A DNA stretch of 64,000 nucleotides from NCBI GenBank assembly GCA_027577595.1, contig JANBRJ010000003.1, positions 358,685 through 422,684 on the forward strand, read 5' to 3'. Below, one piece after another: positions 29,589 through 40,051 of this stretch (position 1 is its first letter; each line of letters opens with the position of its first letter). The translations under genes were made by a program, and so were the position numbers. The notes beneath the pieces were generated by a model that made no database searches, was not told the DNA's origin, and saw only the letters and a program-made list of their open reading frames with translations. This DNA comes from Coemansia sp. RSA 487. Taxonomy: Eukaryota; Kickxellomycota; Kickxellomycetes; Kickxellales; Kickxellaceae.

Positions 29589-30170
29589 TTTCTCTAGGAG
29601 CTTGCGTCTAGAATTGTATAATGTAAATAGCCAAAAAAAAGATGTCTAATAAAAGAGAAAGAGAAAACAGCTAGCGGATTTTGTTGACATCTTGCAGACA
29701 GAAAGCAAAGAAAAAACAGTCATGTTTTTCCACTAGAATATTTTGCCTGTAAGTATTTGATTGGTTGGAATGCAGTTGTTCCTCGCATCTGTCAAAGTCA
29801 GCCAAAGCCAAAGTGAAATCGAAGGATTAAATTGTGTTTGGTGCTGAGGTCATCACAGAACACAACACATGGATCGTGTGGCTGTTCCAGTCAACAGTGG
29901 TACCGTTGTCTGAAAAGGATCCAGTTTTGCTTTTTCACAAGCGCACTACCACAAACCAACTTGACGTGAGGGACAAGCAAAGTTTGGTGACGATAAGATT
30001 AAGGTTCACAGCATCAAAATCTGACCTAATGCTTCGTCGTTCAGGCTAGTCTTGCTTTTGCTTTTCTTTTTGGTTGCAAATTTAAAAACGCCTTTTTTGT
30101 TAATTATATATTAATTCGAGCTTTTCCATTAGCATCTTTTTTCTCTTTTTTTTCTTTCTATTGAGCCAAA
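29589..30170. promoter_or_regulatory. Divergent promoter region HAD phosphatase / VMA7
   Basis: About 580 bp between two start codons, A/T-rich with T tracts close to VMA7. No gene recognised; specific elements cannot be assigned. Confidence 0.4.
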
Positions 30171-30744
30171 ATGTCGCAAGCTATCCACAAAGCCAGAACT
30201 CTAATTGCTGCAATTGGCGATGAGGTGAGTAAAGCGAGCATAGGTTTGGAAAAGGCTGCAACCTCTTTCATCTCTTTTTTATAGCCCGAGAACAACGACG
30301 TCGTGCAATAAGCCATGCTCTTTTAAAAAAAAGTTTTATGATAATGTTGGAGAGGCATCCTCAACTTCGCTTCCGACCATATTAATAGAGTGATATAACC
30401 CGCGCTTGCTGTTTGGATACATGACTTCATAAATATAGGACACTGTGACTGGTCTGCTGCTCGCGGGTATTGGTGATGTCGACACACACCAGAGATCAAA
30501 TTTTCTTGTTGTCGATTCAAAGACGACGCAGGAGCAGATAGAAGAGGCATTCACGTCCTTTACGAAAAGAAAAGATATTGCCATCATATTGATCAACCAG
30601 CACATTGCTGAGGATATCCGCGGAATACTCGACGAGTACAAGGCTGCCTTTCCTACTGTGCTTGAAATCCCATCCAAGGACCATCCGTACGATCCGCTCA
30701 AGGACTCTGTGCTCAAGAGGGTCCAGCTTTTGTTTGGAGACTAA
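30171..30744 (+). CDS. VMA7: V-type proton ATPase subunit F
   Basis: Two exons, 30171-30224 (18 codons) and 30439-30744, give 119 residues, the usual Vma7 length. The junction yields [18 protein letters not shown], the family's most conserved stretch; [14 protein letters not shown] and the [17 protein letters not shown] block follow. Subunit F sits in the central stalk of the V1 sector that acidifies vacuoles. The 214 bp intron has a GTGAGT donor. Inside it, a strong pyrimidine tract plus TAG near 30284 would produce an eight-codon tail and a stop if used, so it is either ignored or an unproductive alternative. Its 3' end faces RVB1. Confidence 0.93.
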
Positions 30745-30883
30745 TTGCTTACTTCTAAATTTCCGTCGTTTCTTGCCGCTTCTATATTAGATATATTTTT
30801 ATTCTCTGGAACCATTCATTGCACAATAAATCGACTGCAGGAAGAAAAAGAAGGCAAACTATGTTGAGAAGCACAGGTTGCAT

Positions 30884-32630
<1,747 letters not shown>

Positions 32631-33278
32631 ATGACTGAAAGCAATCTAAAGCAACGCAAGGCTGCGTCTGCGGCTACACAAGCCGCAGCAGATATAGCAG
32701 CGAAACCTGCTACTTCTTACAAAGGTTTGGCGAGAAATGGCCAGAAAAGCCAACGTGGGTGGTGGAGGATTGTTGCACGTATAGTAGTTACGCTTATTGG
32801 TCTTAGCGTGTGTCTCTCGTACCTCATGACAGAGACAGCCCTTTGGGGATACCAGAGCAAATGGACAAACTGGCGCAACTATATCCCACGAAAGCAGCAG
32901 ATTTTCTCGCAGCAGGAATTAGCACTGTATGACGGAAGCAACCCCAAGCTCCCATTGCTTTTAGCTGTGGAAGGCGATGTCTATGATGTCACTGATGGAA
33001 GAGGTTTCTATGGACCAGGCAGCGCGTACAATATATTTGTCGGACGTGACGCATCGCGGGCTTTCGGCACCAACTGCCTTTCTCATAAAGACCATCGAAC
33101 GCACGACACGCGTGGGCTTACAGAGGCAGAGCTTGCCGGTATCAGAGGCTGGCATAGATTTTTCGATAACCACCAGCAATACGTGAAGGTTGGCAAAGTA
33201 ATACTTGATCCAATCGACCCAACGGCGCCTATTCCGCCGCCATGCGCCGATGCTGTGCCAAAGCCGGGGTCAAAATAG
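32631..33278 (+). CDS. Membrane-anchored MAPR-type cytochrome b5-like heme-binding protein
   Basis: Single exon, 215 residues. A hydrophobic segment at about 44-66 (IVARIVVTLIGLSVCLSYLM) after a basic N-terminus makes this a single-pass membrane protein. Residues about 90-190 form the cytochrome b5-like domain of the MAPR family: LLAVEGDVYDVTDGRGFYGP then YNIFVGRDASRAFGTNC. The YDVT and FYGPG Tyr residues that contribute the heme site in PGRMC/Dap1 are present, and the HPGG motif of true cytochrome b5 is absent, as expected. The C-terminus is Pro-rich and short. MAPR proteins partner with P450s in sterol metabolism; the exact partner here is unknown. Confidence 0.85.
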   Translation: MTESNLKQRKAASAATQAAADIAAKPATSYKGLARNGQKSQRGWWRIVARIVVTLIGLSVCLSYLMTETALWGYQSKWTNWRNYIPRKQQIFSQQELALYDGSNPKLPLLLAVEGDVYDVTDGRGFYGPGSAYNIFVGRDASRAFGTNCLSHKDHRTHDTRGLTEAELAGIRGWHRFFDNHQQYVKVGKVILDPIDPTAPIPPPCADAVPKPGSK

Positions 33279-34068
33279 CACCCGCCTTGCTTGTCCACTG
33301 CATTGGCTTTTTTTTGCAAAGATCGCTGACTTTTCTGTTTCTTCCATAGGTAAAAGATATTTTAAGATTTTAAAATAGCCGATTAAACGAAGCAATGTGA
33401 TTGACAGGATATGGCCGATCGATCGCATTACCAGTATACCAATAATGTTTGACAATCTGGATTTTACAGGCAGTAGCTGTTCGATCACGAGTCTAGATCT
33501 TTTGGCGAGTACAGTTAAGGAATTCTAACTATTTCTGTGAACAGTCCAATCATTAGATGGGGAAAGAGGAGGAATATCACTAGTTGCGCGTGCAAGCTAC
33601 ACCAGCTTCCTAGCTGCAACATAATACTGTGTAAAAATAATACCTTTGAAAATGGCTTGCAAATATAAACGTCATTATTACCTGACACCTAATGTTTCGG
33701 ACATAACCAACTATGATCAGGTTGCAGATCAGTATCCAGTGTCTAGACAAGTGATAAACACAAAAGATCAGAAATACAAAAGAGCAACGTATTGCGCTAG
33801 CCAGTTTCTTTTATTTTGCAACTGCCAACAAACAGCTAATAAGAATGGCATTCGGCTTCAATCAGCTTTCAAGCGCGTTTTTTTTGCTGATATTGTTCAT
33901 TTGTTGGAAATACTAGCTTTTATTTCATTATCATTGTTTCCTTGTAGGATAAGGTGGCATATATACTTTTTCTAATTATTCATTTTGCAGTCTCCTTTCT
34001 ACGACAAAATACCAGGCCAAGTCTGTATTACTCAATTAGATAAACAAAGTGCTAATTTTCGCAACAAA
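33279..34068. other. Intergenic before aquaporin gene
   Basis: About 790 bp, A/T-rich. No gene recognised; short open frames (for example about 33646-33975) have no family features. The aquaporin frame is open 28 codons upstream of the chosen ATG. Confidence 0.45.
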
Positions 34069-35046
34069 ATGTCGACGTCAGTAACTCCTTCGCGCTTCGG
34101 CTCGGAGGGCAAGTCTTATAGTACTTTTCGCAACAGCCGCAGCCGCACAAACCCGTCGGACCGTGCTGGCGAGGAGATCGAGTTTGCCAGCCAAAAGGCG
34201 TTGAGGGACACATGGTTCACCAGAATGCGTATTTTCACAGCTCCTTACTTTGCTGAGTTTATTGGCACGGCCGTGTTTGTGCTCATAGGGTGTGGTTCAA
34301 ACCTCACATACACTGTTATGACATCCAATGCTGAGTCGGCGTGGCTAGGAGCTGCGTTTGGCTGGGGAATTGGGCTTATGCTCGGTGTCTTTGTCGCCGG
34401 CGGTGTCTCAGGTGCAATGCTCAACCCGGCTGTTGCGCTGTCGTTTGCAGGATACCGTGGGCTCCCGTGGATCCAGGTTCCCTTTTACTTTTTCGCCGAG
34501 TTTGCAGGTGCATTCGTTGGAGCACTCCTTGCTTACGCTTGCTTCGCACACTCGCTCGATCCATTTGATGGCTATCACCGCCAGATCAGCGGGACATTTG
34601 GATCAGCAGGCTCATTTGGAAACTTTGCTAGACCGTTTATTGGAAACGGTGCAGCCTTTCTTTCCGAGGCCGTTGGGACCGGGCTTTTGGTCATAGGAGT
34701 ATTTGCAATCACCGATGCGAGCAATTTCCCGGCCCGCTCGTGCACTCCAATTGCGATTGGCCTTTTGCTAACGGGGCTCGCACTGAGTATCGGCTACCCA
34801 ACTGGCTATTCCTTCAATCCTGCTCGTGATCTTGGCCCACGTTGCGCCGCAGCAATCTGGTATGGTGCTGGCGTCTTCACTGCCCATGGCTCGTACACAT
34901 GGGTTCCGGTGGCCGCACCGCTGGCTGGGGGCATCGTCGGAGCCACGCTATACGAGCTATTCATTGTCTCTCGGAGAGCGGCGGTTGTCGAAGAGGATGA
35001 CCACAGCTCCTCTGTGAGTGTGCATAGCTCTGAGACTTTTGAGTAG
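34069..35046 (+). CDS. Aquaglyceroporin (MIP family channel)
   Basis: Single exon, 325 residues from ATG 34069; a further 28 codons are open upstream without resemblance to the family. Six membrane spans and two half-helices are visible. The first NPA is at 119-121 (SGAMLNPAVALSFAG), the second at 250-252 in FNPARDLGPR. Asp after the second NPAR is the mark of glycerol-conducting members. A small deviation is Met where the family usually has His two residues before the first NPA. Residues 1-55 and the C-terminal tail after about 302 are hydrophilic, Ser-rich and cytosolic. It should move glycerol, water or related small solutes; selectivity cannot be fixed from the sequence. Confidence 0.93.
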   Translation: MSTSVTPSRFGSEGKSYSTFRNSRSRTNPSDRAGEEIEFASQKALRDTWFTRMRIFTAPYFAEFIGTAVFVLIGCGSNLTYTVMTSNAESAWLGAAFGWGIGLMLGVFVAGGVSGAMLNPAVALSFAGYRGLPWIQVPFYFFAEFAGAFVGALLAYACFAHSLDPFDGYHRQISGTFGSAGSFGNFARPFIGNGAAFLSEAVGTGLLVIGVFAITDASNFPARSCTPIAIGLLLTGLALSIGYPTGYSFNPARDLGPRCAAAIWYGAGVFTAHGSYTWVPVAAPLAGGIVGATLYELFIVSRRAAVVEEDDHSSSVSVHSSETFE

Positions 35047-35443
35047 ATTGCAGAAGCTGGCACATGGCGATGTCTTCAGCCACTGCGTTCGTACAGAAAA
35101 CATATGTCCAAGTGTATTTCACCAAGCAACATCAGCAAGAGCCCTAGTTTATTTTCATTTTTCCCTTCTAAAACCATCCAATATACCATTTTTAGTATAA
35201 AGCTATCCTGCTGTGATAGGGGGAGGTCAGAGTGGCGCAATCAGCACTGGATCGTTTCAAACATTTTTCTCTACATCTGAGCAAAAAACGAAAGATAGAC
35301 ACTTGCTTGCCAGAGTTAGAAGCAAAAGGTGCAGTTACAAAGAGAACACAGCTACGGTGCCAACGTAAAAACACCCAAAGGATGGTATGTTATTAATGAA
35401 ACTAAAAGGCAAAGCATGCTTCCAAAAACCACAGCGACCTGTT
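35047..35443. other. Intergenic between convergent aquaporin and desaturase genes
   Basis: About 400 bp of 3' flanks of two convergent genes. No gene or repeat recognised. Confidence 0.5.
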
Positions 35444-36709
35444 TTAAAGGTGCTGAAGAACGCCGATACGCAGGGACGTGTTCATGAGGTTGCGGGCAGA
35501 GTTGTGGTGTTGGTAAACGCCGCCGTTGAATGCCTCGGTCATGTCCTTGCCGATGCCGCCAAGAATGAGTGCCTTGCCGCCGGGATGGTCGTTGACAAAG
35601 GTCTTGACGTCGTAGACAAAGCCTTCAATGACCATCCACTGCTTCTTGTAGGTCTTGACCTGGTCAAGGAATTCTTGCTCCGTGTAGACGGGAAGCTTGT
35701 TGACGGGTGTGCCAAAGGTGAGCTTCTTGTTCTTGGCTTCCAGCTCCTGCATGCGCATCTGGATAAAGCCCTTCTCGATCTCGTTGGCTGGGAACGTCTT
35801 GAGGTCGTATGCAAGCCCAAGCGTTGACGCAATGCGGATGAACCACTTGGTCGGGTCGTACTGGTAGAAGCGGATCGCATTGCGGTAGTCGTTGGGGAAC
35901 TGGTGGTGGAAGTTGTGGTAGCCTTCGCCCATCGTCACAACAGCCGTGATCCACGAGTCCCTTGCCGTCTGAACGTCGTCGTACGTGTGCCTGCCAATTG
36001 TATGTGCCAGAGAATTGACACAGAAGGTGGCATGGTGCAAAAGGACCATACGAAGCACGGTTGCGTAGAAAAAGCCGCCGCGCCAGTCGCCCCAGCAGAT
36101 GCCAGCAACCGACATTGGGATGATGACCCCAAGAATTAAGACAAGCGGCGGATAATACTTGTGCTGCCAGCGGACAAGGGGGTCGGTCTTGAGATCGGAT
36201 GTGTCTGCATATCCAAGGCGGCGGCGGTCCTTCTTCACAAGCATCCAGCCGATGTGGCAGTGCCAGAACCCCTGAAGCGCATCATACGGGTCCATGGTGG
36301 TGTCCGTGTACCTATGGTGGACACGGTGGTCGCGTGCCCACCAGAAGATCGAGCCCTGGACGGCGGCTGAGCCGGCAAACGCAAGGAACACCTGCAGCGG
36401 ATACGTTGCAGAATAGGCCGTGTGAGCCCACAGGCGATGGTACCCAGCTGTGATTCCGAGACCAGCAAACGCATAATAGACAACAGCCCATAGCAGTGTC
36501 TTTACGTTAAGCGTGGTGGTGAAGATTCCGTAGAGCGCAATAAGCGGCGTTATCGACAAAAGCAATACGTGGACCCAGTGGAGTCTCTTGATCAGAGGCC
36601 GCTCGTCGACGGGCAGCTTCTCGCGCTTGTAGGTAGGCCGCTCAATGTACATTCCATTCATTGCGATGACGGGTCCGGTATCTGTTTGCAGCAAGTGCTC
36701 TAGCAGCAA
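35444..36709 (-). CDS. Acyl-CoA delta-9 desaturase with C-terminal cytochrome b5 (paralog A)
   Basis: Membrane enzyme that puts the first double bond into stearoyl/palmitoyl-CoA, Ole1-like; 421 residues, no intron. Histidine boxes HRLWAH (about 91-96), HRVHH (about 128-132) and HNFHH (about 265-269) bind the di-iron site; four membrane spans surround them. The C-terminal cytochrome b5 module, with HPGG at about 375-378 and the second heme His in YQHHNSARNL, delivers electrons in cis. Met17 or Met20 are alternative starts. The C-terminus differs from its tandem partner (RIGVLQHL). Compared with paralog B most of the central coding sequence is identical even at silent sites, with divergent patches between. 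Confidence 0.95.
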   Translation of the reverse strand: MLLEHLLQTDTGPVIAMNGMYIERPTYKREKLPVDERPLIKRLHWVHVLLLSITPLIALYGIFTTTLNVKTLLWAVVYYAFAGLGITAGYHRLWAHTAYSATYPLQVFLAFAGSAAVQGSIFWWARDHRVHHRYTDTTMDPYDALQGFWHCHIGWMLVKKDRRRLGYADTSDLKTDPLVRWQHKYYPPLVLILGVIIPMSVAGICWGDWRGGFFYATVLRMVLLHHATFCVNSLAHTIGRHTYDDVQTARDSWITAVVTMGEGYHNFHHQFPNDYRNAIRFYQYDPTKWFIRIASTLGLAYDLKTFPANEIEKGFIQMRMQELEAKNKKLTFGTPVNKLPVYTEQEFLDQVKTYKKQWMVIEGFVYDVKTFVNDHPGGKALILGGIGKDMTEAFNGGVYQHHNSARNLMNTSLRIGVLQHL

Positions 36710-37942
36710 AGAACCAAATAAAAAGGAACGACGTGGCTTGCCGTTCTCTTGCTAGTATAAATAATAAAATGAATGAAACAAGGCCAAAGGGAAGAGAACG
36801 AAGAAGAGATTGATGGCTGGCGCTGAATGACTTGGCGGGAGCTTCCTTTATAATCGGAAAACAATTTTTTCTCTGCGCTTGTATTTCCTTCCTTCCCCAT
36901 TTTAAGTATAAAAGCCCAAAAACATGCACTGCCGTAGTTCACGCTGGGGATAGCTCTGTATTGCACTGGTACAACACCTATCCCCACCAATACAACGTGC
37001 TTTATCTGAGCTCAGGCGTGCAGCACGGTTTTCTTTTTTGCGGAGCTGTACCAGGTCTATTTTTCTGAGCCGGGCTCTGCTTGCCTTTGTAACAAAGAAA
37101 AATAAAACAGCCGCCTCCCCAGATCGTTTTCTTCTGGTTGGCTTGGCTTTGACCAGCAGCACATATGCGTGCATTGTGGAGGACGAATCGATGCCTTTTC
37201 TGATAAAGTCACGTCCGTCTTTTCATTGGGAGACGTGTGTGCGCAAGAGACGCCAAAGGCAACAGCAGTAGCAGCAAGACTGCAAAGATACGTCAAGCTT
37301 GATGAATCTCTTTGCTCGTTTGAAAATGTTCCCGTTCTCTGCTGTTACTGCACTTGTCTCGCTCCATTCAGCAAGCAGGATCTGCCCCATCCCGCATGAG
37401 TGTGTTTTACATCCCTTTTTTTATCATGTGATTGTCGATATTGTAACTAAAAAATCTATCATTTGAAAAAAAAAAAACTAGCCCAACCATCGATCTGAAC
37501 ACAAGTTGCAAACCTCCACGTTGACAATCGATGCCTCCTTTATCAAGCAGTCAGATGCTTTTTCTCACTTGTCACGTGCACAATATCCAGCCTCATCAGG
37601 CTGAACGTGGCCAAAAGCAAGAACCCATTCGAAACAGCAAATGTAAAAAGCCCTTGTAATTGTCTGACAAGCAGGGCATGTCTTGAAACTCTGGAGCTCA
37701 GCCATGCACATGTTTACTTTTCGGATTATAGCACATACAAGTACTTTGCCGGGTATATCAAAACTGTAGGGTATCTTTTGCAACCTATTTACTAATTAGC
37801 TGCAGGGTTGTTAGCCTGGCGGCTAGCATACCATGGTGCTAAAACAAATACATAGTTTTATTTTGAGGAATATGAAAAAAGCACACATTCACATTTAACT
37901 TAGAGACGCAGCTCGGTGTCAAACATAGACTTTTGCCATTGT
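36710..37942. other. Intergenic between tandem desaturases
   Basis: About 1.2 kb between paralogs A and B, no gene recognised. It should contain the promoter of A and the terminator of B. A run of twelve As near 37467-37479 and a few repeated short words are seen, but nothing that explains the duplication boundaries. Confidence 0.45.
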
Positions 37943-39187
37943 TCAGATGGTGGGCTCCAGTCTCCCGATACGCAGAGACGTGTTCATGAGGTTGCGAGCG
38001 GCATTATGATGCTGGTAAACGCCGCCGTTGAATGCCTCGGTCATGTCCTTGCCGATGCCGCCAAGAATGAGTGCCTTGCCACCAGGATGGTCGAATGCAA
38101 ATGTCGAAACATCGTAGACAAAGCCTTCAATGACCATCCACTGCTTCTTGTAGGTCTTGACCTGGTCAAGGAATTCTTGCTCCGTGTAGACGGGAAGCTT
38201 GTTGACGGGTGTGCCAAAGGTGAGCTTCTTGTTCTTGGCTTCCAGCTCCTGCATGCGCATCTGGATAAAGCCCTTCTCGATCTCGTTGGCTGGGAACGTC
38301 TTGAGGTCGTATGCAAGCCCAAGCGTTGACGCAATGCGGATGAACCACTTGGTCGGGTCGTACTGGTAGAAGCGGATCGCATTGCGGTAGTCGTTGGGGA
38401 ACTGGTGGTGGAAGTTGTGGTAGCCTTCGCCCATCGTCACAACAGCCGTGATCCACGAGTCCCTTGCCGTCTGAACGTCGTCGTACGTGTGCCTGCCAAT
38501 TGTGTGCGCCAGAGAATTAATGCAAAAAGTAGCATGGTGCAAAAGGACCATACGAAGCACGGTTGCGTAGAAAAAGCCGCCGCGCCAGTCGCCCCAGCAG
38601 ATGCCAGCAACCGACATTGGGATGATGACCCCAAGAATTAAGACAAGCGGCGGATAATACTTGTGCTGCCAGCGGATAAGGGGGTCGGTCTTGAGATCGG
38701 ATGTGTCTGCATATCCAAGGCGGCGGCGGTCCTTCTTCACAAGCATCCAGCCAAGATGGCTGTGCCAGAACCCTTCCAAGGCGTTGTATGGATCTTGGAA
38801 AGTATCGGTGTACCTGTGGTGGACACGGTGGTCGCGTGCCCACCAGAAGATCGAGCCCTGGACGGCGGCTGAGCCGGCAAACACAAGGAACACCTGTAAA
38901 GGATAGGATGCCGAATAAGCCGTGTGAGCCCACAGGCGATGGTACCCAGCTGTGATTCCGAGACCAGCAAACGCATAATAGACAACAGCCCATAGCAGTG
39001 TCTTTACGTTAAGCGTGGTGGTGAAGATTCCGTAGAGCGCAATAAGCGGAGTTATCGACAAAAGGATTACGTGCACCCAATGTATTTTTTTGACGAGAGG
39101 CCGCTCGTCGACGGGCGGCTTCTCGCGCTTGTAGGTAGGCCGAGCTATCTGCATTGGCAGGGTGTTTGTTTCTGCTGCCAAAGTCAT
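37943..39187 (-). CDS. Acyl-CoA delta-9 desaturase with C-terminal cytochrome b5 (paralog B)
   Basis: Tandem paralog of the preceding desaturase, offset by about 2.5 kb, 414 residues, intronless. His boxes H83-H88 (HRLWAH), H120-H124 (HRVHH with the preceding His), H257-H261 (HNFHH) are intact, and the cytochrome b5 HPGG is at 367-370. The N-terminal 15 residues and the C-terminus (RIGRLEPTI) differ from A; so do short patches such as TFQDPYNALEGFWHSHLGW against TTMDPYDALQGFWHCHIGW. All catalytic positions are kept, so both copies should be active. Different flanks suggest separate regulation. Confidence 0.95.
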   Translation of the reverse strand: MTLAAETNTLPMQIARPTYKREKPPVDERPLVKKIHWVHVILLSITPLIALYGIFTTTLNVKTLLWAVVYYAFAGLGITAGYHRLWAHTAYSASYPLQVFLVFAGSAAVQGSIFWWARDHRVHHRYTDTFQDPYNALEGFWHSHLGWMLVKKDRRRLGYADTSDLKTDPLIRWQHKYYPPLVLILGVIIPMSVAGICWGDWRGGFFYATVLRMVLLHHATFCINSLAHTIGRHTYDDVQTARDSWITAVVTMGEGYHNFHHQFPNDYRNAIRFYQYDPTKWFIRIASTLGLAYDLKTFPANEIEKGFIQMRMQELEAKNKKLTFGTPVNKLPVYTEQEFLDQVKTYKKQWMVIEGFVYDVSTFAFDHPGGKALILGGIGKDMTEAFNGGVYQHHNAARNLMNTSLRIGRLEPTI

Positions 39188-40051
39188 AGTCGGTCGTGCT
39201 ATTGCTTTCGCGCGTAGTTTCTAAAAGCGTGTCGTTTAAAATAATAGAAATAATATGAACTTTAAAAATAGTAGAGAGAACAAGGGTTAGAAAGGCAGAA
39301 ATGGATAAAAACCAAACCGCATTTAGCCTGGCGCGGAACAATTCATATTTATACTGGCATTCAAGAAAACGAACGAAAAGCTGAAAAGCTTGGGATTTCT
39401 GTTGATGGGGGCAATGTTTTCTACAGCCTACCCAATCAAAAATAGCCATTGGGGAGGAACAATATCGGAATTTCCGGCACAAGATATTTGCACCCACACT
39501 ATCGTTGTGTTCAGCGAAACGTGGATGTTTGACCAGTAAAGGAACCTTTGTGCTGTTGGTGGCGTGATTAATGGGCACACATGCAAGCTGATTGGGCTTG
39601 TGGTGGAGTTAGTGTTAGTCCCAACATCCAACATGTATCACATTGGCTGGTTCAAATGCCGATGATATCTGCTGCGCTTCGTTAGACAGGTAGTCCAAGC
39701 AAAGCTCTCACACCGGATATAACGTGTAATAAGTTCAGTTTATTATTGTACGACCAAAGAGAACAGTACCAGCGATGTAAAAATTAAAGAGTATATTGGT
39801 ATGCAGGTTTCATTTGTACAGAACACAGCGAGGTGCAATCGCTGGAGGGGAGTTTGTGATGATATAATCAGACAACATCGGCGAAGAAAAAACAAACAAA
39901 AGTTGCCTTTGAAGAACCGAGAGTCAGGAACCTAGCGCAGTAGAGAAAGAGAGAGAAATAGACACGTCGTTTTGCATGGCCAAGGTGCTGTCAAACATCG
40001 GTATAAATCATTACTTTTTTTTTTTTGGCTAGACAGCCATCGACAGCTTGC
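39188..40051. other. Intergenic region
   Basis: About 860 bp between the start of desaturase B and the stop of the next minus-strand gene. No gene, RNA or repeat recognised; short open frames lack features. Confidence 0.45.
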
